A stretch of DNA of 64,000 bases from Lentisphaeria bacterium UBA1791 (GCA_002314455.1 DCFZ01000049.1:36842-100841), one strand, 5' to 3'. Numbered from the stretch's first letter, positions 9,151 to 18,459 are shown. Notes: a model not told the origin generated them from the letters alone. Program-made: numbers and translations.

Positions 9151-9963
9151 GTGTCGGATTCCCCGAAAATCGTCGCCATCGTCAATGTGACGGGCGACTC
9201 GTTCAGCGACAGCGAGAATTCCGCCCCGGAGACGGGCGGGATCCGCGCGCAGTCGCTGTTCGCCAATGGTGCCGACATCGTCGAATTCGGCGCGGAATCG
9301 ACGCGCCCCGGTTCGGTCGAAATTCCCGTCGACGTGGAATTGGCGCGCCTGCAAATTGCGCTGAAATCGTTTCGCGCGCTTTGCCCCGATGCGCCCTTTG
9401 CCGTCGACACCCGCAATGCGAGATGTGCGCGTTTCGCGCTCGAGCAGGGGGCGGTTTATATCAGCGACGTCTCAATGTTGCGTCACGATCCCGCGATGGC
9501 GGGCGTGATCGCCGCTTTTCCCGCGGCGGAACTGGTGCTCTGCCACTCGCGCGGCACGCCGCAGACGATGCGCGACGAAGCGTTGCTCGATTACGGCAGC
9601 GACGTCGTCGGCGAGATCTGCCGCGAACTGGAAAGTGCGGTGCAGCAGGCGCGGCAATCGGGATTGCCGCGTGAACGCATCATTTTTGATCCCGGTTTCG
9701 GTTTCGCCAAAAGCGTCCAGCAACAGTGGACGATGCTTCGCGAGATCAAGCGCTTCGCGCAACTCGGGCGGCTCTTTGTCGGCGTTTCCCGCAAATCTTT
9801 TCTCGGCGCGACGATCCACGAAACTTCCCCCGGCAACCGCGGCGCCGCGACGCTGGCGACCGAGCTTTATCTCGCCCGGTGCGGCGTTGATTATTTGCGT
9901 ACGCACGATCCCAAAGCCTTCGGCGACGGCTGGTGCGTCGAGCAGGAGTTGAGGCGGCGATGA
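9151..9963 (+). CDS. folP: dihydropteroate synthase
   Basis: 270 residues. The start is GTG 9151, because AAAGGAG at 9136-9142 lies 8 bases upstream; a longer frame overlaps the end of gyrA. Family motifs are present in order: NVTGDSFSD (normally NVTPDSFSD, Pro to Gly), ESTRPG, the DTRN strand, DPGFGFAK and GVSRKSFLG. It joins p-aminobenzoate to the pterin diphosphate in folate synthesis in the cytoplasm, and it is the sulfonamide target. Its stop overlaps the cdaA start (ATGA), so the two are translationally coupled. The gap to gyrA is 16 bases, so read-through from gyrA is likely. Confidence 0.93.
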   Translation: MSDSPKIVAIVNVTGDSFSDSENSAPETGGIRAQSLFANGADIVEFGAESTRPGSVEIPVDVELARLQIALKSFRALCPDAPFAVDTRNARCARFALEQGAVYISDVSMLRHDPAMAGVIAAFPAAELVLCHSRGTPQTMRDEALLDYGSDVVGEICRELESAVQQARQSGLPRERIIFDPGFGFAKSVQQQWTMLREIKRFAQLGRLFVGVSRKSFLGATIHETSPGNRGAATLATELYLARCGVDYLRTHDPKAFGDGWCVEQELRRR

Positions 9964-10793
9964 ATCTTTTGACTTACATCGGTATCAATGCCCCGCAGGA
10001 TGCGATCCGCGTCGGCGCGGAAATTCTGATCCTCTATCTCGTGATTTACGGCGTGCTCTGTTATTTGCGCAGTGCGGTCGGCGCGATTATCCTGACCTGC
10101 ATTTTCTTCTTGTGGGCAGGCGTCGGGATCCTCTGCAAGGAGTTCAATTTGATCGTCATTCAGCATATCGTCACGGTTTTCGGCGACTCGATGGTCGTCA
10201 TTTTGCTGATCATCTTTCAGCCGGAATTGCGCCGCGCGCTCGCGCAAGTCGGCAGTTATCGCTGGGGCGTAGGTGATCTGCACCGCGAAGCCATCGACGG
10301 CGTCGTTCAGGCGGCGACCGTTATGTCGCGGCAGAAATGCGGAGCGCTGATCGTTTTGGAGCGCAACATTCCGCTCAACATGCTCATCCACGATTCCGTA
10401 CCGATTGACAGCCATGTTTCCGCGGTGATGCTCGAATCGATTTTCTACCCGAATTCCCCGCTGCACGACGGCGCGGTAATCATCCGCAACGACCGGATTG
10501 TCGCCGCGCGGGTGATCCTGCCGCTGACGCGGGCGGAAAATGTTTCCCGCCGGCTCGGGACCCGGCACCGGGCGGCGGTCGGCATTTCCGAGGAATGCGA
10601 TGCCGTCACCGTGGTCGTTTCCGAGGAAACCGGCGCTATTGCGCTGACTTATCGCGGTAAACTTTACCGCGATCTCAAGTCCAGAGCGCTGGCTGATCTG
10701 TTGCACGCCGTGATGATCAAAAAAGACGATGGCGAGGTGGAGGAAACCTTGCGTATGCTCGAAGAAAGAAATGAAATGGAGCATCTGCAATGA
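9960..10793 (+). CDS. cdaA: diadenylate cyclase (c-di-AMP synthase), CdaA family
   Basis: 277 residues from ATG 9960, overlapping the folP stop by 4 bases. Three hydrophobic segments occupy about residues 15-85. A DisA_N (DAC) catalytic domain then spans about 95-250, with the two diagnostic motifs: DGA in LHDGAVII and RHR in GTRHRAAVGISE. It makes cyclic-di-AMP from two ATP at the inner membrane. c-di-AMP controls K+ uptake and export and cell-wall homeostasis. The next gene is its usual regulator CdaR. The stop overlaps the cdaR start by 4 bases. Confidence 0.95.
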   Translation: MNLLTYIGINAPQDAIRVGAEILILYLVIYGVLCYLRSAVGAIILTCIFFLWAGVGILCKEFNLIVIQHIVTVFGDSMVVILLIIFQPELRRALAQVGSYRWGVGDLHREAIDGVVQAATVMSRQKCGALIVLERNIPLNMLIHDSVPIDSHVSAVMLESIFYPNSPLHDGAVIIRNDRIVAARVILPLTRAENVSRRLGTRHRAAVGISEECDAVTVVVSEETGAIALTYRGKLYRDLKSRALADLLHAVMIKKDDGEVEETLRMLEERNEMEHLQ

Positions 10794-11809
10794 ACCGCTG
10801 GGGACGTAAGATTTTTCATTTCCTGTTTGCCCACGGCTGGCGCAAGATCATCGCGCTGGTCTTGGCGGTCATCATCTACGCGACAATCTACGGGATGAAG
10901 CAGTCGACGACCGTCGTTCAGGACATCATTCTGGAAATCAGCGCCGAAGATGGTCTGATTCTCGATCCCGCGACGAATCAGAAACAGGTCAAGGTCAGCA
11001 TTATGGTTTCCGGCGATCCCAATTTACTGGCGACGTTGAAACCGACGGATTTTGAAGCCAAAGTGAGCGTTCGCGAATCGGATTTTTCGTCGGACGGGGT
11101 GTACAAGGTCAACGTGTCGCCCGCCGATATTTCGTTCCGGGGCAATGCGCGGCTCAACGTGGTGAAAGTGCGCGACAATTCCGTTGTTTTTATCAACGCA
11201 CAGCGCCGGATCCGCCAGGGGGTTGCCTTGGATTGGAAAATTTCGGGAAAACTTTCCAAAGATTACCAGTGGGGCAACATCAGTTGCGAACCGGTGCAAC
11301 TTTATTTTGAGGGTGCGGAAAAGGCGTTGCAGAATTTGCGGGTCACGCCGCTTGAGATTGCGTTGACGCCGGAAATCACCCAGTCTTTTGAAAAAACGCT
11401 CAACGTGACGGTTATGCACGGCGATGAATCGGTTTATCTGGTGTCCGCCGACGGGCAGACGCGCAAAGCGGACAGCGTCCCCGTTAAGGTGACGGTTGAG
11501 ATCTTGCCCGCGGATGCACTTGAGGAAACGATCTCCGGCGTCGAGATCCGGATCAAACCGGATCCGTCGAGTAAATATATTGTAAAAAGCGATGTAAAAA
11601 CGGTGGAATTGGTCGTCAAAGGCGCGCCGTCCAAAATTGATCTGTTGCTGAAAAATCTGAACAACATCGAGGTCTTCCCCGATGTTTCCGCCGTCGCGGA
11701 CAAGCGAGGGACGCATTCGGTGCCGTTGAAGTATTCTCTGCCGGTCGATGTCAAGGTGCAGAAAATAACTCCCGAACGCGTCAACGTGACGATTTCGGAA
11801 GGTCGATAA
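10790..11809 (+). CDS. cdaR: YbbR-domain protein, c-di-AMP synthase regulator
   Basis: 339 residues. An N-terminal signal anchor (residues about 17-37, WRKIIALVLAVIIYATIYG) is followed by three or four YbbR repeats of about 80 residues, recognisable by phrases such as VKVSIMVSGDP, NVSPADISF and VEIRIKPDPSSKYIV. Proteins of this type sit in the cytoplasmic membrane with the YbbR part outside and modulate CdaA. Gene order cdaA-cdaR is the common arrangement. In Firmicutes glmM usually follows; here a foldase gene does. Confidence 0.9.
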   Translation: MNRWGRKIFHFLFAHGWRKIIALVLAVIIYATIYGMKQSTTVVQDIILEISAEDGLILDPATNQKQVKVSIMVSGDPNLLATLKPTDFEAKVSVRESDFSSDGVYKVNVSPADISFRGNARLNVVKVRDNSVVFINAQRRIRQGVALDWKISGKLSKDYQWGNISCEPVQLYFEGAEKALQNLRVTPLEIALTPEITQSFEKTLNVTVMHGDESVYLVSADGQTRKADSVPVKVTVEILPADALEETISGVEIRIKPDPSSKYIVKSDVKTVELVVKGAPSKIDLLLKNLNNIEVFPDVSAVADKRGTHSVPLKYSLPVDVKVQKITPERVNVTISEGR

Positions 11810-11810
11810 G

Positions 11811-11838
11811 TTGTTTGTCAAAACCGTAAAGATATATT
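11811..11838 (+). promoter_or_regulatory. internal promoter before the foldase gene
   Basis: TTGTTT (11811-11816), 16-base spacer, TATATT (11833-11838). It starts two bases after the cdaR stop and ends 14 bases before the next start codon. Confidence 0.55.
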
Positions 11839-11852
11839 AGAAAGGTTCGGTT

Positions 11853-13340
11853 ATGGTCATAAAAAAGATGAATCGTGTGTTTCACAAACACAGCCGCTGG
11901 CTCTTCGGAGCATTTACGCTTATCATCATCGTCTCCTTTCTCGGCTTTCTGACGCCGGGAACGTTCGGGCTCGGCGGTTTCAGCTCGCCCGACAGCACGG
12001 TGGTCGGCAGCGTTTACGGCAAAGAGGTCACCTACGGCGAATTGCGCAAGGAAAAACGTTCGCTGGCGGCGCTCTTTCGGGAAGTGCCCGACGAAATGGC
12101 GCTTTTTATGCTCGCCCAAAAGGCCAAGGCGGATCAGCTCGCGATTGCGGTGTCGGATGACGAGTTGAAAACGTTTTTGCAGCAGGAATTTGTGAATAAG
12201 GAAGGAAAATACGATTCCGCGCTTTACCGTCAGCATATGGATGCGTTGCGTGCCAACGGCTTTACGGAAGAGGAAGTGCTGGACGGATTCCGCTCGATTT
12301 GTCTCGGGCGCAAACTGCAGATGCTGGCGGCAAACTCCGTCGTGGTGAGCGATGTGGAAGCAAAAGCGATCTACCGTCAGTACAACACGCGCTTTGTCGG
12401 TAAAATTTACACCGTCAAACCGCAGGAAAGCGCGGCGGAGATCCCGATGGAGGAGGTGCAGAAATTTTTCACCGCCAATGCGAAAAATTATATCATCGAC
12501 GGCTCGATCAGCGCGCTCGTAGTCGAATTCCCCTTTGCCAATTATCTCGCCGAAGTTCAAAAGACGGAAAAAGATCCCGCCAAAGCAACTGCGGCGGCGA
12601 AGGATTTGGCGAAAGCGGCGGCGAAAAAGTTTTCCGACGACGTCTACGACCAGCTGAAAACGCTCCCCGAAAAAGAGCAGAGTGCCGCGTTTCAAAAGAT
12701 CCTTGCCGATCAGAAATTGACGGCGAAAGAAGAGAAATTTTCTTTCAATGGCAATATGAACGTCAAAGATTTGGAACAGCTCAAGTACGCCTTGCTGAAA
12801 GCGGAGGAGCCCGCCAGAGTCAGCGATCCGGCGACGGAAGAGAAGGCGGTGCTCGTCGGTTTGGTCACGACGCGCGTCGAACCCCGTCAGGCGGAGTTTA
12901 ATGAGGTCGTGAAAAAGGTTTATCAGGACTGCAAGGCGGAACGCATTCAAACTGCCACCGAGGAAAAAGCAAAAGAGTTTGCCCAAAAGTACAACGAATG
13001 CAAGGACGATGCGGCGCGCGCGGCGTTGCTGAAGCAACTGCCGGTCGCCAAGACGGAGGATATCTCGTTGACGGTGATGGAAAGTTCCATGAACCGTGCG
13101 CAGGCTTCATTCCTCGGCGCGGCCTTTGCCATCGCCCCCAAGCAGGCTGCATCGGTTGGCGACGCGGTGCTCGTGTTGGCAAAGCGCGAGGTGCCCCAGG
13201 AGAATATTTCCGAGGAGGAATTGATGCTTTACCGTTTTTTGGCGTTGCAGAATAAACAGGAGTTGGCGGTGGCGGAATTGCAGGAAGACATCGCCACGCA
13301 TTGTCAATATCGCGCCCCCGGCAGCGATGCAGAGAAATAA
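11853..13340 (+). CDS. PpiD/SurA-like periplasmic foldase (SurA_N domain)
   Basis: 495 residues. A cytoplasmic tail and one membrane anchor (about 17-40, WLFGAFTLIIIVSFLGFL) precede a SurA_N-type region (GSVYGKEVTYGELRKEK...). This is the PpiD architecture: anchored in the inner membrane with a helical chaperone part in the periplasm. I see no clear parvulin catalytic domain. The middle is highly charged and helical, so it is likely a chaperone rather than an active isomerase. AAAGG at 11841-11845 supports ATG 11853; ATG 11868 is the alternative. It would assist folding of exported proteins, of which the window encodes many. Confidence 0.75.
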   Translation: MVIKKMNRVFHKHSRWLFGAFTLIIIVSFLGFLTPGTFGLGGFSSPDSTVVGSVYGKEVTYGELRKEKRSLAALFREVPDEMALFMLAQKAKADQLAIAVSDDELKTFLQQEFVNKEGKYDSALYRQHMDALRANGFTEEEVLDGFRSICLGRKLQMLAANSVVVSDVEAKAIYRQYNTRFVGKIYTVKPQESAAEIPMEEVQKFFTANAKNYIIDGSISALVVEFPFANYLAEVQKTEKDPAKATAAAKDLAKAAAKKFSDDVYDQLKTLPEKEQSAAFQKILADQKLTAKEEKFSFNGNMNVKDLEQLKYALLKAEEPARVSDPATEEKAVLVGLVTTRVEPRQAEFNEVVKKVYQDCKAERIQTATEEKAKEFAQKYNECKDDAARAALLKQLPVAKTEDISLTVMESSMNRAQASFLGAAFAIAPKQAASVGDAVLVLAKREVPQENISEEELMLYRFLALQNKQELAVAELQEDIATHCQYRAPGSDAEK

Positions 13341-13355
13341 CCAGGAGAAAAGAAA

Positions 13356-13586
13356 ATGGATGAATTGAGCAAAAAGATCACCGATCGTCTGGAAGAACTT
13401 CGCGCCTGTTTGCAGGCTGACGGCGGAGATCTTGAGATTGTCGCCATCGAGGGCAAGGTCGTGCAGGTGAAACTGCGCGGCGCCTGCGGCGGTTGTCCGC
13501 ACGCGACGATGACGATCAAAAATGGTCTTGAGCGCATCCTCCGCGAGGAGATCGACCCCGAGATCACGATCGAGCGGGTGCTGTAA
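13356..13586 (+). CDS. nfu: NifU-like C-terminal domain protein (Fe-S carrier)
   Basis: 76 residues, a complete stand-alone NifU C-terminal domain. It opens with the family pattern LRxxLQADGGDLEIV and has the cluster-binding CGGC (CGGCPHATMT) followed by the helix GLERILREEI. Such proteins carry a 4Fe-4S cluster on a CxxC at a dimer interface and deliver it to apo-proteins. The neighbouring Fe-S enzyme (pyruvate:ferredoxin oxidoreductase) is a plausible client, but that is inference. It follows the foldase gene by 15 bases with an AGGAG site, so it is in the same operon. Confidence 0.9.
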   Translation: MDELSKKITDRLEELRACLQADGGDLEIVAIEGKVVQVKLRGACGGCPHATMTIKNGLERILREEIDPEITIERVL

Positions 13587-13671
13587 AAATCAGGAATCAT
13601 CTTGAAAGCAAATTGCCTTCAAGATTTCTGAAATGCGCCGAAGCATTTTTGCATCGGCTTGAAAAGCAAGC

Positions 13672-13716
13672 GGCAGGGCGCGTGAATCAAAATCATTGCG
13701 CACTGCCTTGTCTTTT
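13672..13716 (+). terminator. probable terminator of the folP-nfu operon
   Basis: A 10-bp stem with one mismatch (13672-13681 with 13698-13707) is followed by the T-rich stretch TTGTCTTTT. Confidence 0.5.
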
Positions 13717-13839
13717 AAGCAAATGCGACTTGTTCCGCGGTAGGTTTTGCGGATGCATTTGCGTTGCGGGGAGCACGGAAAGCGTACTTCGCGCGAAACG
13801 GGAAACGGAAAAACCTTTTTCATCTTCCCGTATTCTCAC

Positions 13840-13868
13840 TTGCAAAAGCGCATTTCCTGCGCTATATT
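13840..13868 (+). promoter_or_regulatory. rpsD promoter
   Basis: TTGCAA (13840-13845), 17-base spacer, TATATT (13863-13868). The spacer itself contains a 5-bp inverted repeat (GCGCA...TGCGC), which may be chance. Confidence 0.8.
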
Positions 13869-13957
13869 AAATGAATGCAACTGGCATATCGGGCCCCATT
13901 TATGGCTTGACACCCGACGTGCTGTAACAAAAACATCCAAAAGGAAAGGGATTGGTT

Positions 13958-14563
13958 ATGTCAACCGCAAGTCAGGCGAAGCACAAGTTCTGTCGTCGTA
14001 TTGGTAAGTGTCTCTGGAATGATCCGACTTGTCCGAGTGTGAAGCGGCCCTACGCCGCCGGCCCGCACGGCAAAGGCAAGCGCGTGAAGCTTTCCACCTA
14101 CGGCACCTTGTTGCTCGAAAAGCAGAAGCTCCGCAATTACTACGCGATCAGCGAGAAACAGCTCCAGATCGCTTTCGCCAAGGCGAAAGCCGGTGAAGGT
14201 CAGACCCACGAAAAACTTTTCCGCAGCCTCGAGCAGCGTTTGGATTCGCTGGTCTACCGCTGTGGTTTCGCGCCGACGATCTTCGCCGCGAAACAGTATG
14301 TCAATCACGGCCACATTCTCGTCGACGGCAAGCGCATCGACCGCGCCAGCTACGTTGTCCGCGAGGGGCAGGTGATCTCGATCAACGCCGAGAAGTCCCC
14401 GGCGATCGCCGAAGCCGCCAAAAAGGGCAATGCGACGATCCCCGCTTATATGGAAGTCGATCTCGACCACTTGACTGCGACCTTGGTGCGCGCTCCGCAG
14501 ATCGATGAGGCCAATAGCGGTCTCTTCAACATTATGAGCGTCATCGAGTACTACGCACGGTAA
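13958..14563 (+). CDS. rpsD: 30S ribosomal protein S4
   Basis: 201 residues from ATG 13958, with AAGGAAAGG ending 8 bases before it. The N-terminal S4 domain is followed by an S4 RNA-binding domain at about 92-155 (RLDSLVYRCGFAPT..., QYVNHGHILVDGKRID). The phrase RPYAAGPHGKGKR and KLSTYGTLLLEKQKLRNYY are classic S4. It binds 16S rRNA early in small-subunit assembly. It stands alone here, away from rpsK/rpsM/rpoA, with its own promoter and terminator. The roughly 85-base leader could carry autoregulation, as S4 does in other bacteria, but no structure proves this. Confidence 0.96.
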   Translation: MSTASQAKHKFCRRIGKCLWNDPTCPSVKRPYAAGPHGKGKRVKLSTYGTLLLEKQKLRNYYAISEKQLQIAFAKAKAGEGQTHEKLFRSLEQRLDSLVYRCGFAPTIFAAKQYVNHGHILVDGKRIDRASYVVREGQVISINAEKSPAIAEAAKKGNATIPAYMEVDLDHLTATLVRAPQIDEANSGLFNIMSVIEYYAR

Positions 14564-14581
14564 TTCTGTTATGGATACCGG

Positions 14582-14616
14582 AAAAACTCCCGTTCTTTTC
14601 AGGGCGGGGGTTTTTT
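14582..14616 (+). terminator. rpsD terminator
   Basis: A stem with an A/T-extended base (14582-14592 with 14605-14615, one G-T pair) is followed by further T (TTTTTTCGTTTTTTT). Confidence 0.85.
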
Positions 14617-14668
14617 CGTTTTTTTAGGTAAATTTTTCATTTCAACCCCCAAAAAAGGAGAAACTTCC

Positions 14669-17600
14669 ATGGGAAAAAGTATGCGCACGATTGACGGCAA
14701 CTTTGCCGCCAGCTACGTGGCGTACGCGTTCAGCGAAGTCGCGGCGATCTACCCGATCACCCCGTCGTCGCCGATGGGCGAGTACGCGGACACCTGGGCG
14801 AGCCAGGGCAAGGTCAACATGTTCGGCCAGAAGGTCGAAATTTCCGAAATGCAGTCCGAAGCCGGCGCCGCCGGTGCGGTTCACGGCAGCTTGAGCGCCG
14901 GTGCGTTGACGACGACCTACACCGCCAGCCAGGGCCTCTTGCTGATGATCCCCAATATGTACAAGATCGCCGGCGAAATGTTGCCGTGCGTTTTCCACGT
15001 CACCGCCCGCGCGCTCGCCGCCCAGTCGCTCTCGATTTTCGGCGATCACTCCGACGTGATGGCGTGCCGCGCCACCGGTTTCGCGATGACCAGCGCCGCC
15101 AGCATTCAGGAAACCCACGACATGGCGATCGTCGCCCACTTGGCGACCCTCGAAAGCGAGATCCCCTTTGTCGCGTTCTTCGACGGTTTCCGCACCAGCC
15201 ATGAATTCCAGAAAATCGAATTGCTCGACTATGCGGACATCAAGACGCTGGTCGATATGAAGTACATCGAGCGTTTCCGCGCCCGCGCGCTCCGTCCGGA
15301 AGCGCCCTACGCCAAGATGGCGGCGCAGAACCCCGACGTCTACTTCCAGGGCCGTGAAACGACCAACAATCAGTACGCCGCGTTGCCCGCGATCGTCCAG
15401 AAGTATATGGACAAAGTCGCCGCGCTCACCGGCCGTCCGATGCACTTGTTTGACTACGTCGGCGCCAAGGATGCCGATCGCGTGATCATCGCGATGGGTT
15501 CCGGTTGCGAAGTCATCGAAGAAACGATCAACCACCTCAACCAGCAGGGCATGAAGCTCGGCTTGGTCAAGGTTCGTCTGTATCGTCCCTTCTCGGCGGA
15601 AGCGCTCGTCGCGGCGATTCCCGCCACCGTCAAGAAGATCGCGGTGCTCGACCGCACCAAGGAACCCGGTTGCCTCGGCGAGCCGCTCTACCTCGACGTC
15701 AAGGCGGCGCTCGCCGGCAAAGACGTGACCGTCATCGGCGGCCGCTTCGGTCTTGCCAGCAAAGAGTTCACGCCGTCGATGGTGCTCGCGGTCTACAAGC
15801 ACCTCGCCGGCGCTTGCTTCCACAATTTCACCGTCGGTATCACCGACGATGTCAGCCACCTCTCGATCCCCGTGGACGAGACGATTGTCACCGAACCCGC
15901 CGGCACCACCAGCTGCTGCTTCTGGGGCCTCGGCTCCGACGGTACGGTCGGTTCCAACAAGAACTCGGTTGCGATCATCGGCGACAACACCAACAAGTAC
16001 GTCCAGGCGTATTTCGCTTACGACTCGAAAAAGTCGGGCGGCATCACGATCAGCCACTTGCGTTTCGGCGATCAGCCGATCACCAGTGAATATCTCATCA
16101 CCGCGCCGAACTTCGTCGCCTGCCACAACCCGGCTTATATCGGTATGTACGATATGATTTCCGGCATCAAACAAGGCGGTACTTTCCTCCTCAACACCAG
16201 CGCGACCGCCGATCAGGCGTTTGCGACGTTGACCCGCGAGATGCAGCAGACGATCGTCGACAAGAAAGTCAAGTTCTACGTCGTCGACGCGCTCAAAGTC
16301 GCGTTGTCGGTCGGCAGTCCCAAGTACATCTCGACGATCATGCAGACCTGCTTCTTCAAGCTCGCCGGCATCATTCCGGAAGCCGAAGCGATCGGTTACA
16401 TCAAGAAGGGCATCGAGAAGAAATTCGCCAAAAAAGGTCAGGAAGTCGTCGATCAGAATAAGCTCTGCGTCGACAAGGCGCTCGACGGTCTTGCCGAAGT
16501 CAACGTGCCCGCGTCGCTCGACGGCGTGGCGTGCTTCGTCCCCGCGGTCAAGTACACCGCCGAAATGGGCGAATTCGCGACGAAACTGATGGAACCCGTG
16601 CTCGCGCAGAAAGGCGACAGCGTCCCCGTTTCCGCGATGAGCTACGACGGTTCGATGCCGACCGGCACCGCCCGCTTCGAGAAGCGCGGCGTCGCGCCGA
16701 AAGTTCCGCATTGGGACGCCTCGAAGTGCATCCAGTGCAACCAGTGCGTGATGAGTTGCCCCCACGCTGCGATCCGCGCGAAGCTGATCGATGCCAAGGA
16801 TCTCGCCAACGCGCCCGCTTCCTTTGCGACGGTCGACGCCAAGCCGCCGGTCAAGAAGGAACTCGGTCTCAAGTACCGTTTGCAGATTTTCGTTGACGAC
16901 TGCCTCGGCTGCGGCGTCTGCGTCGAGACCTGTATCGCCAAGGAAAAGGCGATCAGCCTCGTCAGCGCCGCTGGCGAGCGCAAAGCCGGCGAGCAGGAAA
17001 ACGTCAAGTTCTTCATGGACTTGCCGGACAACGTGATGGGCGGCACCACCGACGCCAACGTCAAGGGCCTCGGCTTCAAACTGCCGTACTTCGAATTCAA
17101 CGGCGCCTGCGCCGGTTGCGGCGAAGCGCCCTACGTCAAGATGGTCAGCCAGCTTTTCGGTAACCGTATGATCGTCGCCAACGCCACCGGTTGCAGCTCG
17201 ATCTACTCCGGCAGCTTCCCGTCGTTGCCCTACTGCAAGGACAAGGAAGGCCGCGGTCCCGCGTGGGCGAACAGCCTCTTTGAAGACAACGCCGAGTACG
17301 GCTTCGGTATGCGCGTCGCGGTCGATACGACCCGTAAGCAGCTCAAGGCCAACGTCGAGCGCTTCCTCGAACTCGGCTGCTGCTGCGACGAGATGAAAAA
17401 CCTCCTCGGCTACGCGCTTGAGCACTGGAACGACACCGACGATGCCGCGATCGCCAATCAGAAAGCGATCGGCGACAAACTCGCGGTCGCGGTGACCAAG
17501 CTCGACGGCGAGAAACTCACCATCGCCCGCAAGATGCTCGAACTGAAAGACTACTTCGTCGACAAGTCCGTGTGGATCATCGGCGGCGACGGCTGGGCGT

Positions 17601-18199
17601 ATGATATCGGTTACGGCGGCTTGGACCACGTCGTTGCGCAGAACCGCAACGTCAACATCCTCGTGCTCGATACCGAAGTCTACTCCAACACCGGCGGGCA
17701 GTCCTCCAAGTCCACCCCGATCGGCGCGGTTGCGCTCTTCGCGGCGGCGGGCAAGCGCATGACCAAGAAGAACCTCGGTTTTATGTGCATGAGCTACGGC
17801 AATGTCTACGTCGCGTCGATCTCGATGGGCGCCAACCGTCAGCAGACCTTGACCGCGATCCGCGAAGCGGAAGCGCACAACGGCCCCTCGATCATCATCG
17901 CTTACGCGCCCTGTATGCTCCACGGCATCAATATGTCCAAGAGCCAGGTCGAGCAGAAGCGTGCGGTCGACGCCGGCTACTGGCCGCTCTATCGCTACAA
18001 CCCGGCGAACGAAGTTCCCTTCACTTGGGAAACCAAGGAAGCGAGCGAGAGCTACCAGGAATTCATCCGCAGCGAAAACCGCTACAAGCAGTTGCTCAAG
18101 GCGGCGCCCGCGGAAGCCGAAGCGCTCTTCGCGCAGGCTGAAACCGACGCTCAGCGCCGGATGAACTTCTACAAGAAGATCGGCGAGATCATGAAGTAA
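14669..18199 (+). CDS. nifJ: pyruvate:ferredoxin (flavodoxin) oxidoreductase
   Basis: 1176 residues, the full length of the single-chain enzyme. Domains in order: pyrimidine-binding domain with YPITPSSPMGE near 30; transketolase C-like domain II; the EKR/gamma domain; a 2x4Fe-4S ferredoxin domain (CIQCNQCVMSCPHA and CLGCGVCVETC near 690-755); and the thiamine-diphosphate domain with the proximal-cluster cysteines (GACAGCGEAPY) and the GGDGWAYDIGYGG Mg/TPP motif. It oxidises pyruvate to acetyl-CoA and CO2 and reduces ferredoxin, a central, oxygen-sensitive step of fermentative anaerobes. An AAGGAG site precedes ATG 14669. No promoter is obvious, so partial read-through from rpsD is possible. 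Confidence 0.97.
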   Translation: MGKSMRTIDGNFAASYVAYAFSEVAAIYPITPSSPMGEYADTWASQGKVNMFGQKVEISEMQSEAGAAGAVHGSLSAGALTTTYTASQGLLLMIPNMYKIAGEMLPCVFHVTARALAAQSLSIFGDHSDVMACRATGFAMTSAASIQETHDMAIVAHLATLESEIPFVAFFDGFRTSHEFQKIELLDYADIKTLVDMKYIERFRARALRPEAPYAKMAAQNPDVYFQGRETTNNQYAALPAIVQKYMDKVAALTGRPMHLFDYVGAKDADRVIIAMGSGCEVIEETINHLNQQGMKLGLVKVRLYRPFSAEALVAAIPATVKKIAVLDRTKEPGCLGEPLYLDVKAALAGKDVTVIGGRFGLASKEFTPSMVLAVYKHLAGACFHNFTVGITDDVSHLSIPVDETIVTEPAGTTSCCFWGLGSDGTVGSNKNSVAIIGDNTNKYVQAYFAYDSKKSGGITISHLRFGDQPITSEYLITAPNFVACHNPAYIGMYDMISGIKQGGTFLLNTSATADQAFATLTREMQQTIVDKKVKFYVVDALKVALSVGSPKYISTIMQTCFFKLAGIIPEAEAIGYIKKGIEKKFAKKGQEVVDQNKLCVDKALDGLAEVNVPASLDGVACFVPAVKYTAEMGEFATKLMEPVLAQKGDSVPVSAMSYDGSMPTGTARFEKRGVAPKVPHWDASKCIQCNQCVMSCPHAAIRAKLIDAKDLANAPASFATVDAKPPVKKELGLKYRLQIFVDDCLGCGVCVETCIAKEKAISLVSAAGERKAGEQENVKFFMDLPDNVMGGTTDANVKGLGFKLPYFEFNGACAGCGEAPYVKMVSQLFGNRMIVANATGCSSIYSGSFPSLPYCKDKEGRGPAWANSLFEDNAEYGFGMRVAVDTTRKQLKANVERFLELGCCCDEMKNLLGYALEHWNDTDDAAIANQKAIGDKLAVAVTKLDGEKLTIARKMLELKDYFVDKSVWIIGGDGWAYDIGYGGLDHVVAQNRNVNILVLDTEVYSNTGGQSSKSTPIGAVALFAAAGKRMTKKNLGFMCMSYGNVYVASISMGANRQQTLTAIREAEAHNGPSIIIAYAPCMLHGINMSKSQVEQKRAVDAGYWPLYRYNPANEVPFTWETKEASESYQEFIRSENRYKQLLKAAPAEAEALFAQAETDAQRRMNFYKKIGEIMK

Positions 18200-18220
18200 T
18201 TTCAAGATCCGATTCTTCCA

Positions 18221-18253
18221 ACGCCCGACTCCAAAAGAGCCGGGCGTTTTTTT
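18221..18253 (+). terminator. nifJ terminator
   Basis: An 11-bp stem with one mismatch (18221-18231 with 18237-18247) has a 5-base loop and is followed by seven T. Confidence 0.9.
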
Positions 18254-18276
18254 ATGTTTTTTCAAGGAGCGAGGTC

Positions 18277-18305
18277 TTGCAAGAAGATGGAAAAATGGTT
18301 ATATT
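18277..18305 (+). promoter_or_regulatory. promoter of the secreted GATase1/glycosidase-like operon
   Basis: TTGCAA (18277-18282), 17-base spacer, TATATT (18300-18305). The start codon is 155 bases further on, leaving a long leader in which I see no recognisable riboswitch. Confidence 0.75.
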
Positions 18306-18459
18306 ATAATGTTCTTGCATTTTTAAGGGGCAGGGGAGCATAGCGTTTGGATTCTGCTCGCTGTAATAGATTTTTTGGATCATCGACGCCAGTTTTGAAT
18401 GCTGGAAAAACAATGAAAAAGGCACTTTTATCGAGTGTTAAAATAAGGGAAAATGAAAA

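Larger units (their letters stand above)
13587..13957. other. intergenic region between nfu and rpsD
   Basis: No gene is seen. It contains a terminator-like hairpin (13672-13707), a nested stem formed by GCAAATGC and GCATTTGC around a CCGC/GCGG stem near 13720-13762, the rpsD promoter, and an rpsD leader of about 85 bases. Short frames here lack ribosome sites and are taken as chance. Confidence 0.55.

Noticed and set aside
13613..14007. Short frames upstream of rpsD
   Set aside because: They cross the terminator-like hairpin and the rpsD promoter, and the products lack any protein-like pattern.
14642..18265. 1207-codon open frame opposite nifJ, and similar long minus-strand frames opposite gyrA (6438-9416) and 18304-22023
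   Set aside because: Codon bias in the real genes avoids TTA, CTA and TCA, so the opposite strand stays open. The antisense products are Arg/His/Asp-rich with no motifs or ribosome sites.
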